Shown one piece after another: positions 1 to 5,974 of a DNA stretch of 12,921 bases. How positions within the stretch are numbered: position 1 is the stretch's first letter; each line of letters opens with the position of its first letter. Origin of the DNA: CAIWXH01 sp964555675 (GTDB lineage Bacteria; Chloroflexota; Chloroflexia; Chloroflexales; Chloroflexaceae); contig CAZKTU010000196.1 of the NCBI GenBank assembly GCA_964555675.1, forward strand, positions 1 to 12,921. The letters are read 5' to 3'. A program made the translations under genes and the position numbers. Below the pieces are notes generated by a model. It saw only the letters and a program-made list of their open reading frames with translations. It ran no database searches and was not told the DNA's origin.

Positions 1-1623
1 GCGCTCGGGCGCCGAGAGCAGGTCGTAGCTCCAGTCGATCGCGGCGCGCAGGGTCTGCTGGCGGGCCGTGGCCGTGCGGCTGCCGGCGCTCAACAGCGGG
101 AAGCGGTCGTCCAGGCGCTCGGCGATCTGGGCGATGCTCAGGGCGGGCAGGCGGGCCGCGGCCAGCTCGATCGCCAGGGGCAGGCCGTCGAGGCGCGCGC
201 AGATCTCCGCCAGCAGCGGGATCTCGGCGTCGCGCAGGGTGATCTGGGCCCAGGCCGCCGCCGCCCGGTCGAGAAAGAGCTGCATGGCCTCGTACTGCGG
301 CAGCTCGGCGCGGCCCGGCGGCGGCAAGAGCGGGTCGGGCAGCGAGAGGGCCGGGATGAGCCAGGTGATTTCGCCGCCGATGCGCAGCGGCTCGCGACTC
401 GTGGCCAGGACGCTGAGCGCCGGGCAGCGCTGCAGCAGCTCCTCAACCAGCCGGGCGCAGGCCGCAATCAGGTGCTCGCAGTTGTCCAGCACCAGCAGCA
501 GCCGGCGCGTGGCGAGGTGGGCGACCAGCTGCTCGCGCAGGGGGAGGCCCTGACCCTCGCGCAGGCCGAGGGCGCGGGCCAGGGCCTGCTCGAGCAGACT
601 CGGGTCGGCCAGGGCGGCCAGGGCGACGAAGCAGACCCCGTCGGGGTAGGCCGCGGCCTCGGCGCGGGCCACCTCGACGGCCAGGCGGGTCTTGCCGCCG
701 CCCCCGACCCCGGCGATAGTCAGCAGGCGGGCCTCCCCGAGCCGCCGGCGCAGCTCGGCCACCTCGCGGGTGCGCCCAACAAAGCTGGTCAGGGAGGTCG
801 GCAGCTGCGCGAGCGGCGGCTCAGTCGGCGGCGCGGGCGGTGCGACCCGGGCCGGCCCGAGGCGCCCGGCCAGCAGGTCGCGATAGAGCTGCTGCGACTG
901 TGGGTCGGGCTCCAGCTGCAGCTCGTGGCGCAGGGTGCGCTCGAGCAGGGCGTACTGGCTGAGCGCCCCCTGACGGTCGCCGGCGCGGGCGGCCATGCCC
1001 ATCAGGGCGCGGTGCAGCTCCTCGTCGGCGGGGTCGCCGGCCAGGGCCAACCGCAGCGCCTCGCGCACCCGCGCGATCTCGTCGGGGCCTTCGGCCCGCC
1101 GCGCCAGCTCGACGGCGAGGTTGCGGAAGCTCTGCCGCAGGGCCGAGCGACGAGTGTCGAGCCAGCTCTCGTAGGGGTCGTCGGGCAGCAGGTCGCCTCG
1201 ATAGAGCGCGAGGGCGGCCAGCCCGCCCCCCGCGCCCGGCCGAGCCAGGGCCCCCCGGGCCGCGGCCTCGAACGCGACCACGTCGACCCAGACCTGCTCG
1301 GGCTCGCCCAGGCGTAGCTGCTGCTCGCGTAACGTCAGGAGGGACGAGCGGACCTCGTCGGGCGCGGCCAGGGCGCGGCGGGCCACATAGAGGGCCTGGT
1401 TGAGGCTGTTCACCGCCGCCGCGGGCGCCTGCTCGGGCCACAGGGCCGCCAGCACCTGCTCGCGGTGAAGCCTGAGCTCGGGCGCCAGGGCCAGGAGCTT
1501 GATCAGCTGCTGCGAGGCCCGCAGGCGCAGGTCGCGGTCGCTGAGCGCGCGCTCGCCCACCACAAGGCCAAAGCCGCCCAGCAGCTGGACGCGCAGCCCC
1601 ACACGCGGGTCACCCTGGCTCAT
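1..1623 (-). CDS. BTAD/NB-ARC ATPase transcriptional regulator (partial, C-terminus off the left edge)
   Basis: Large AfsR/SARP-like transcriptional activator, of which 541 codons from the N-terminus are visible without a stop. Residues about 8-95 look like an OmpR-type winged helix (VQLLGGFGLVVG, then LHREQVLAALWPEQ). Residues about 95-245 match the bacterial transcriptional activator (BTAD) helical domain (YRGDLLPDDPYESWL; LERTLRHELQLEPDP). A proline-rich linker leads to an NB-ARC-type ATPase with P-loop GVGGGGKT at residues 305-312 (Lys311), Walker B RRLLLVLDN with Asp380, and the later motif ARLDGLPLAIELAAARL. In this family the ATPase gates DNA binding and a C-terminal TPR region senses a partner; that part is not seen here. 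The ATG at 1623-1621 follows GAGGAG by 4 nt. The frame stays open to base 1, which is why it has no stop. Its targets and signal cannot be read from this window. The family assignment is secure and the function is generic. Confidence 0.9.
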   Translation of the reverse strand, partial: MSQGDPRVGLRVQLLGGFGLVVGERALSDRDLRLRASQQLIKLLALAPELRLHREQVLAALWPEQAPAAAVNSLNQALYVARRALAAPDEVRSSLLTLREQQLRLGEPEQVWVDVVAFEAAARGALARPGAGGGLAALALYRGDLLPDDPYESWLDTRRSALRQSFRNLAVELARRAEGPDEIARVREALRLALAGDPADEELHRALMGMAARAGDRQGALSQYALLERTLRHELQLEPDPQSQQLYRDLLAGRLGPARVAPPAPPTEPPLAQLPTSLTSFVGRTREVAELRRRLGEARLLTIAGVGGGGKTRLAVEVARAEAAAYPDGVCFVALAALADPSLLEQALARALGLREGQGLPLREQLVAHLATRRLLLVLDNCEHLIAACARLVEELLQRCPALSVLATSREPLRIGGEITWLIPALSLPDPLLPPPGRAELPQYEAMQLFLDRAAAAWAQITLRDAEIPLLAEICARLDGLPLAIELAAARLPALSIAQIAERLDDRFPLLSAGSRTATARQQTLRAAIDWSYDLLSAPER

Positions 1624-1691
1624 CGTGCTCCTCGACCAGCTCGCTGCGCCGCCGTTCGGCCGCGCGAGACGCTCGCACAAGCCCAGGTATT

Positions 1692-1707
1692 ATTATACTG
1701 TACCGTA
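1692..1707 (-). promoter_or_regulatory. Probable -10 box and overlapping imperfect palindrome for the BTAD regulator
   Basis: On the minus strand a perfect TATAAT lies at 1697-1692, about 69 nt before the regulator ATG. No convincing -35 box is present at 16-18 bp. Immediately upstream and overlapping is TACTGTACCGTA (1696-1707, plus strand), a 12 bp palindrome with one mismatched pair, which could be an operator in an activator-dependent promoter. This AT-rich patch is conspicuous in a very GC-rich neighbourhood. It implies that the regulator has its own transcript even though the YdeI-family gene lies upstream on the same strand. Confidence 0.45.
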
Positions 1708-1742
1708 ATGCTAATCGCGAGCGGCCGCCTCGCAGTGCCCCG

Positions 1743-2291
1743 CTATTCCATGGTGCCGAACTGCACACCCTGGCGGGTCTTCCGAATGAAGTTCTCGAGA
1801 CGCTGGGCGAAGACTTGGGGCTGCTTGCGCACCTCGTCGATATAGCTGATGCGGATGCGCTGATACACGCCGGGGAACTGCTGGAAGTTGGCCCATACCT
1901 GCGGGTCGGCCTGGAGCGCGGCGAGGATGTCGGCGGGAATGCGGAACGCGGCGATGTCGAGATCGGGCAGCACCGCCCGCCCGGCCTCGGTCATCAGGCC
2001 TGCCGCAATCAGGCGACGGGCCCGCTCTTTGTTGAGCTCGGTCCAGTGGCTCTTCGGACGCCGCGGCGTGAAGCGCTGGGCCAGCCGCTCCTCGTCGAGC
2101 TTCTTGGCGATGCCGTCGATCCAGCCGAAGCAGAGGGCCTCCTCCACGGCGTGGAGGTAGAGGACGCTGGGCCTGTCGATCCCGCGCCTGTAGCTGATCA
2201 ACCAGATCGCCTGGCTCGTGGCGTGATGCTCGGCGAGCCACTGCCGCCACTCGGCCCGCGTCGGGGCGTAGAAGATCGGGTGAATCTCCAT
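1743..2291 (-). CDS. YdeI/OmpD-associated family protein (OmdA-like)
   Basis: A 182-residue cytoplasmic protein of the YdeI/OmpD-associated family, complete at the family's usual length. Diagnostic stretches are the N-terminal PTRAEWRQWLAEHH, the core VEEALCFGWIDGIAKKLDEE, and RFTPRRPKSHWTELNKERAR, followed by a C-terminal segment with IRISYIDEVRKQPQ and a basic helix. Relatives are linked to cationic-peptide or bacteriocin resistance in some enterobacteria, but the biochemical activity is not settled, so no reaction is claimed. The ATG at 2291-2289 is preceded by AAAGGAGGT (2309-2301) with a 9 nt spacer, one of the best ribosome sites in the window. It is divergent from the response regulator and has a strong promoter covered by a TetR-type palindrome, so it is probably an inducible gene. 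No signal peptide or membrane segment is seen. Confidence 0.85.
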   Translation of the reverse strand: MEIHPIFYAPTRAEWRQWLAEHHATSQAIWLISYRRGIDRPSVLYLHAVEEALCFGWIDGIAKKLDEERLAQRFTPRRPKSHWTELNKERARRLIAAGLMTEAGRAVLPDLDIAAFRIPADILAALQADPQVWANFQQFPGVYQRIRISYIDEVRKQPQVFAQRLENFIRKTRQGVQFGTME

Positions 2292-2322
2292 GGCCGGCGG
2301 ACCTCCTTTCGCTGCTCAAGAG

Positions 2323-2338
2323 AACCAACCGCTTGGTT
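2323..2338. promoter_or_regulatory. TetR-type operator palindrome over the YdeI-family transcription start
   Basis: AACCAACC followed directly by GCTTGGTT forms a 16 bp palindrome with one mismatched pair. It begins about 4 bp downstream of the -10 box of the minus-strand promoter and therefore spans the expected transcription start. The ACCAACC/GGTTGGT half-site style is common among TetR-family operators. Its position would block polymerase. No TetR gene is present in this window, so the repressor would be encoded elsewhere. Confidence 0.6.
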
Positions 2339-2341
2339 GGG

Positions 2342-2370
2342 ATTGTAGCCCAGGCAAACCCGCCCGTCAA
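2342..2370 (-). promoter_or_regulatory. Sigma70-type promoter of the YdeI-family gene
   Basis: On the minus strand TTGACG (2370-2365), a 17 bp spacer and TACAAT (2347-2342) match housekeeping -35 and -10 boxes at five of six positions each. The predicted start near 2335 leaves a leader of about 45 nt containing the AAAGGAGGT ribosome site. This is one of the two strongest promoters in the window. Confidence 0.7.
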
Positions 2371-2413
2371 GCAACCTCCTTGAGCGCGTCCCATCGCCCG
2401 CGCCACGCCACAA

Positions 2414-2437
2414 CGGCACGCTTCGTGATGCGTGCCG
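2414..2437. promoter_or_regulatory. Inverted repeat upstream of the response regulator
   Basis: CGGCACGC and GCGTGCCG form perfect 8 bp arms around an 8 nt spacer (TTCGTGAT). The element lies 61-84 nt before the response-regulator start and about 45 bp beyond the -35 box of the divergent gene. It could be a binding site for a dimeric regulator, possibly the NarL-type protein itself, or an RNA hairpin in the leader. There is no T-run, so a terminator is unlikely. Confidence 0.4.
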
Positions 2438-2498
2438 GCCAGGTGAGCCGCAACGACGGAGTGCGGTTCGCGCTTCGGATACGGAAAAGGTGCCGCCG

Positions 2499-3152
2499 AT
2501 GGAGAGACTACGCATTGTGCTCGCCGCAGATCACGCCGTCGTACGCGCAGGACTGAAGGCGCTGATCGATGTTCACCCCGACATGACCGTCATCGGCGAG
2601 GCCCGCGACGGGGTCGAGGTGCTCGAGGTGGTGCAGACGTGCCGGCCCGACGTCGTCGTCATGGACCTCTCGATGCCCCGGCTAGGCGGCGCCGAGGCGA
2701 CCCGCCAACTGCGCGCCTCGGCGCCCCAGATCCCCGTTCTCGTGCTCAGCGTCCACGAGGACGTGACCTACCTGCGCCGCGCGCTCGAGGTCGGCGCAAC
2801 CGGCTATGTGCTGAAGCAGACGGCCGCCGAGTCGCTGATTATGGCCATCCGCCAGGTGGCGAGTGGGGCGATCTACCTCGACCCCGCCCTCGGCGACCTG
2901 CCGGTCCATACGCTGCTCGGCAACAGAGCCAGAGCCGCCAGCGAACCCGGCCCCCTGAGCGAGCGCGAGGAGACGGTGCTGCGCCTGATCGGCCAGGGCT
3001 ACAGCAATAAAGAGATCGCCGCCCAGCTCAGCCTGAGCGTCAAGACAGTCGAGACCTACAAGGCGCGCGCGATGGAGAAGCTCGGCATGAATAGCCGGGT
3101 GGAGATCGTGCGCTACGCTGCCGCCGTCGGCTGGCTGAACCAGCAGCTCTAG
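2499..3152 (+). CDS. NarL/FixJ-type response regulator (orphan)
   Basis: A 217-residue two-component response regulator. It has a receiver domain (about 1-120) with phospho-acceptor Asp56 in VVVMDLSMP, Ser84 in VLVLSVHED and Lys106 in GYVLKQ. A LuxR-type helix-turn-helix follows at about 145-205 (LSEREETVLRLIGQGYSNKE, then LSVKTVETYKARAMEKLG). The ATG at 2499 is preferred because AAAAGG (2485-2490) lies 8 nt before it; a GTG at 2490 is in frame but leaves no room for a ribosome site. The receiver's acidic pair, usually Asp-Asp in this family (LADDH), reads Ala10-Asp11 here, so one metal-binding acid is missing. No sensor kinase is adjacent. An inverted repeat upstream may be an autoregulatory site. 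Phosphorylation may be altered or unnecessary, but that is inference. Confidence 0.92.
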   Translation: MERLRIVLAADHAVVRAGLKALIDVHPDMTVIGEARDGVEVLEVVQTCRPDVVVMDLSMPRLGGAEATRQLRASAPQIPVLVLSVHEDVTYLRRALEVGATGYVLKQTAAESLIMAIRQVASGAIYLDPALGDLPVHTLLGNRARAASEPGPLSEREETVLRLIGQGYSNKEIAAQLSLSVKTVETYKARAMEKLGMNSRVEIVRYAAAVGWLNQQL

Positions 3153-3416
3153 AGTTCCTGCAGCGCTCGACGCCGGCCTAAGCCACTCCCTGGCCCAGAT
3201 CACCCATGGCCTGGCCTACGAGCAGCCCCTCCCCGACGTGAGCCGGGTGCTAGCCAGTCTGCCCTCCGCGAGCACCAGCCGGAACCCGGGCGGCGCAGAG
3301 CGCCGAGACAATCAGGTCGGCCGCTTCGAGGTCGATGCGGCCTACAGCGCCCAGAGCGAGCGGACCATGCTGCGGCTGAGCGAGGGCTCAGGCCTCGCCG
3401 ATGCGCCGCGCGCCCC
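3153..3416. other. Region without a recognised gene; coding-like remnant
   Basis: Between the response regulator stop and the kinase promoter I find no gene with a credible start and ribosome site. One plus-strand frame has protein-like text from about 3168 (LDAGLSHSLAQITHGLAY, then EQPLPDVSRVLASLP, and later VGRFEVDAAYSAQSERTMLR). It lacks a start codon, follows a stop-containing region and runs out of frame into the kinase gene. It may be a decayed fragment of a helical protein or simply high-GC open reading. I do not recognise a family. Confidence 0.3.
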
Positions 3417-3445
3417 TCGACAGATTCGCGCCCGCCCGGTAGTAT
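3417..3445 (+). promoter_or_regulatory. Probable promoter of the GHMP kinase gene
   Basis: TCGACA (3417-3422), a 17 bp spacer and TAGTAT (3440-3445) match the -35 box at five of six and the -10 box at four of six positions. The expected start near 3452 gives a leader of about 48 nt. That leader contains a perfect 10 bp palindrome CCCTCGAGGG (3474-3483) directly before the AAGGAG ribosome site. Confidence 0.5.
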
Positions 3446-3499
3446 ATGCGGGCCCCACCGCGACGTCCGTTGGCCCTCGAGGGGAGCAAGGAGCACCAG

Positions 3500-4552
3500 A
3501 TGAGCAGCGAGGCGACGCCGCCGCCGTCCCGCATCATTCGCGCCGCCGCGCCCATCCGTATCTGCGACCTGGGCGGCTGGACCGACACCTGGTTCGCCGG
3601 TCATGGTGCGGTCTTCAACATGGCCGTGTCGCCAGGCGCCGAGGTCGAGATCGCCGTCTTCCCGCGCGCCGCGCGCACGCCCCAGGTCGTACTGCACGCC
3701 GAGAACTACGGCGAGCGCTTCGCGATCGGCCCGGGCGAGGCGGTGCCGCCGGCCCACAGGCTCCTCGCCGCCGCGGTCGACGAGCTGCCGCCCCCCTCCG
3801 GGCTGGCCATCGAGGTGAGTATCTACTCCGAGGTGCCCGCGGGCTGCTCCACCGGCACCTCGGCCGCCGTGTGCGTCGCCCTGCTCGCCGCCCTCGACCG
3901 GCTCACGCCCGGGCGCCTCAGCGCCCACGAGCTCGCCTATGCCGCCCACAGGGTCGAGACGCGGCGTCTGGGGCTGCAGAGCGGCATCCAGGACCAGCTC
4001 TGTGCGGCCTACGGCGGGGTCAACTTCATCGAGATGTTCGCCTATCCCCACGCCTCGGTCTCGCGGCTGCGCCTGCCCGAGGCGACCCTCTGGGAGCTCG
4101 AGCGCCGCCTGATGCTGGTCTACCTGGGCCGCACCCACAGCTCGTCGGCGGTCCACGAGAAGGTGATCGCCGGGCTCGAGGCCGAAGGCGCCGCCTCGCC
4201 GCGCCTCGAGCGCCTGCGCCGCACGGCCCACAGCGCCCGCGACGCCGTCTACGCGGGCGACCTCGCGGCCCTCGGCGCGGCCATGGCCGAGTGCACCGCC
4301 GGGCAGGCCGAGCTGCACCCCGAGCTAGTCAGCCACGACGCCTGGCAAGCGATCGAGGTGGCCCGCAGCCACGGGGCGGTGGGCTGGAAGGTCAACGGCG
4401 CGGGGGGCGAGGGCGGCTCGCTCAGTATCCTCTGCGGCCCGCGCCCCGGCTCAGCGCGACAGCTCGCCGCAGCCCTCGCCGAGGCCAACCCGCGCCTGCG
4501 CCCCATCCCGATCCGCCTCTGCCCCTGGGGCGCCCGCGCCTGGGAGGCGTAG
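3500..4552 (+). CDS. GHMP-family sugar kinase (HddA/fucokinase-like)
   Basis: A 350-residue soluble kinase of the GHMP superfamily, expected to phosphorylate a sugar with ATP. The N-terminal motif PIRICDLGGWTDTW (residues 18-31) is the substrate-binding strand-loop of the heptose-7-phosphate kinase/fucokinase branch. EVPAGCSTGTSAA (111-123) is the ATP-binding loop, in which Thr-Gly-Thr-Ser takes the place of the more usual Gly-Leu-Gly-Ser-Ser. GIQDQLCAAYGGVNFIEM follows from 162, with Asp165 a candidate catalytic base. The third GHMP motif is KVNGAGGEGG near 296-305. The ATG at 3500 follows AAGGAG by 6 nt, whereas an in-frame ATG at 3446 lies within a base of the -10 box and is rejected. It has its own promoter and converges on the hydrolase with only 15 bp between stops. 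L-fucose is a tempting substrate because of the GH95 gene 4.7 kb downstream, but heptose phosphates or other sugars are equally possible. Confidence 0.85.
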   Translation: MSSEATPPPSRIIRAAAPIRICDLGGWTDTWFAGHGAVFNMAVSPGAEVEIAVFPRAARTPQVVLHAENYGERFAIGPGEAVPPAHRLLAAAVDELPPPSGLAIEVSIYSEVPAGCSTGTSAAVCVALLAALDRLTPGRLSAHELAYAAHRVETRRLGLQSGIQDQLCAAYGGVNFIEMFAYPHASVSRLRLPEATLWELERRLMLVYLGRTHSSSAVHEKVIAGLEAEGAASPRLERLRRTAHSARDAVYAGDLAALGAAMAECTAGQAELHPELVSHDAWQAIEVARSHGAVGWKVNGAGGEGGSLSILCGPRPGSARQLAAALAEANPRLRPIPIRLCPWGARAWEA

Positions 4553-4567
4553 GGACATGCTGCGTCG

Positions 4568-5650
4568 TTATGCCTTGGGCATGGGCGCGTCGAGGAAGGG
4601 GATCACCACGGTGGGCACGAGTGGCGAGTCGATGATGTCGTAGTGGGTGCTCGCGGGCAGGATGGCGAGGCGCGAGATGGGCATGTTCGCGCCATCCCAG
4701 CCGGGGTCGGCCTTGCCGCCGCCAAGCAGCCCGAAGAAGGCCGCCATATGCGAGGGCGGCATGCTGTCGGCGTCGCCGAAGACCAGCAGCGTCGGCGCCT
4801 TGATCATGGCGACCTCGGCAGACCAGTCGTAGCTCTGGCGCCCCATGTCGCCCGTCTTGTCGAGCAGGGTGGCAAACTGATCGGGCGCGGGCGCGACCGC
4901 AATATAGGCCTGGTACGGTGGCGAGGGGCGCATAAACTCGACCATGGCCCCACTGAGCTGCCCAATCGCGACAGTAACATCGGGGTACCAACCGTCCGTC
5001 GCATAGGGCGCCGAGATGACCACCAGCTTGCGGACGAGCTCAGGGTGCTGGATGGTGGTCCGCAGGGCGACGCCGGCCCCAAGCGAGTAGCCCATCAGGT
5101 CGGCCCTGCCCAGGCCGAGGTGGCCGATCAGCGCGCCAATGTCGTCGCCCAGCAGCTCGTAGCGCAGCGGGCGGTCGATGTCGGCCGTGCGACCATGGGC
5201 CTGCAGGTCGACCGTGATCACCTTGCGGCCCTGGGCTAGCCGGGGCAGCAACTCGCCAAACATGGCGCCCAGGCCGAGCCCGCCATGGATCAGGATCAGC
5301 GGCTCGCCGGCGCCGTGGATCTCGTAGTACAGCTGTAGGCCATTCACCGGCGCGTACCCGGACTGTAAGGCAGCGCCATCCTCGCCGGCCTTCGCAGGGG
5401 CTGGGCTCGCACTACCGGCAAGGGCCGCCGGCCCGCCGCCCGCAAAGGCCAGCCCCTGTGCGGCCAGGGCCTCGCGGAGCAGCCCGATCGCCCTCGGGCC
5501 CATGCCGTGAAGCCGCAGCAGCTCCGCCTCGCTGACGGCGCTTAGCTGCGCCAGGCTCGTGTAGCCCGCTGCGGTGAGGGCGCGACGCGCGGGCGCGCCA
5601 ATTGCTGCTGGGATGTCGTGGGCCTGCTCGGCGTTGTGGTCCTGAGTCAT
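4568..5650 (-). CDS. Alpha/beta hydrolase with N-terminal helix-hairpin-helix domain
   Basis: A 360-residue protein with two parts. Residues about 13-70 (IGAPARRALTAAGYTSLAQL, then LRLHGMGPRAIGLLREAL) form a helix-hairpin-helix domain of the kind found as small stand-alone DNA-binding-like proteins. An Ala/Pro-rich linker (71-97) joins it to an alpha/beta hydrolase fold (about 98-360). The hydrolase has the oxyanion segment LILIHGGLG (118-126), nucleophile Ser189 in GYSLGAG, an acid at Asp293 or Asp295 in VFGDADSMPP, and His336 in PASTHYD. The full catalytic set suggests an active esterase, lactonase or epoxide-hydrolase-like enzyme with unknown substrate. The ATG at 5650-5648 follows AAGGAG by 8 nt. 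An in-frame extension further upstream is open but lacks a ribosome site. The start overlaps the stop of a small upstream frame (ATGA). It converges on the kinase and is divergent from the P450. Confidence 0.88.
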   Translation of the reverse strand: MTQDHNAEQAHDIPAAIGAPARRALTAAGYTSLAQLSAVSEAELLRLHGMGPRAIGLLREALAAQGLAFAGGGPAALAGSASPAPAKAGEDGAALQSGYAPVNGLQLYYEIHGAGEPLILIHGGLGLGAMFGELLPRLAQGRKVITVDLQAHGRTADIDRPLRYELLGDDIGALIGHLGLGRADLMGYSLGAGVALRTTIQHPELVRKLVVISAPYATDGWYPDVTVAIGQLSGAMVEFMRPSPPYQAYIAVAPAPDQFATLLDKTGDMGRQSYDWSAEVAMIKAPTLLVFGDADSMPPSHMAAFFGLLGGGKADPGWDGANMPISRLAILPASTHYDIIDSPLVPTVVIPFLDAPMPKA

Positions 5651-5760
5651 GCTTGCTGCTCCTTGTATACCTCGAAGTCGGCCTTCGCCGGCTGGCCGAG
5701 CCCGCGCAGGTGACCTTTGCCGATCCAAGCCAGGGCCTTCAGGCACCCGGCATGGTGCAT
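5647..5760 (-). CDS. Possible 37-residue upstream ORF coupled to the hydrolase
   Basis: A short frame beginning ATG at 5760-5758 (MHHAGCLKALAWIGKG) and ending DFEVYKEQQA stops at TGA, sharing ATGA with the hydrolase start. This geometry allows translational coupling, and the AAGGAG of the hydrolase lies inside its last codons. The text (KALAWIGKGHLRGLG) looks protein-like and may be the C-terminal scrap of a lost gene, since the frame stays open further upstream. It has no good ribosome site of its own and matches no family that I recognise. Confidence 0.3.
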   Translation of the reverse strand: MHHAGCLKALAWIGKGHLRGLGQPAKADFEVYKEQQA

Positions 5761-5974
5761 CGCCGAGTGCTTGGAATTTGCTCGGTTTGAGGTCAACTGC
5801 CGTCCGGTTGCACAATTATAGCGCACAAATGTGCCAACCAGTGTCACAATGCGGGCAAAATGCTCCCAAGCCATGCTTGCGACCCTCCCATGACACAGCT
5901 TCAGGTGGCAACAGAACAATCCGGCGCCGCCAGTCGTCGTACCAGGGCGATGAGCAGCCAACAGGAGAGTATTG
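5651..5974. other. Divergent intergenic region between hydrolase and P450
   Basis: These 324 bp carry the upstream signals for both neighbours. On the minus side there is a TATAAT box with a palindrome beside it and the 37-residue frame just described. On the plus side a 30-codon frame (5890-5982, starting MTQLQVATEQ) overlaps the P450 start by 8 nt but has no ribosome site. The central 5750-5850 part is clearly more AT-rich than the genes around it. I found no convincing -35/-10 pair for the P450. Confidence 0.5.
5815..5834 (-). promoter_or_regulatory. -10 box and palindrome upstream of the hydrolase
   Basis: On the minus strand TATAAT lies at 5820-5815. Directly upstream, in the -10/-35 spacer position, is GCACA-AA-TGTGC (5823-5834), a 12 bp inverted repeat. 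A wider imperfect symmetry joins GGTTGCACA (from 5806) with TGTGCCAACC (to 5839). A -35 box at normal spacing is weak, which would suit an activated or repressed promoter. The leader to the hydrolase ATG would be about 158 nt. Confidence 0.45.

Noticed and set aside
472..1317. A 281-codon plus-strand open frame
   Set aside because: It is antisense to the BTAD/NB-ARC regulator, whose frame is open with clear domains. The composition (Gln/Gly/Ala-rich, no motif) is that of a high-GC shadow.
3474..3483. Palindrome CCCTCGAGGG in the kinase leader
   Set aside because: At 10 bp with no loop and in GC-rich DNA, it is expected by chance at this scale. It is noted in the promoter entry but not claimed as an operator.
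3238..4635. A 465-codon plus-strand open frame and a 372-codon minus-strand frame over the same DNA
   Set aside because: Both overlap the GHMP kinase in other frames and are Arg/Gly/Ala-rich without motifs, while the kinase has all three family motifs and a ribosome site.
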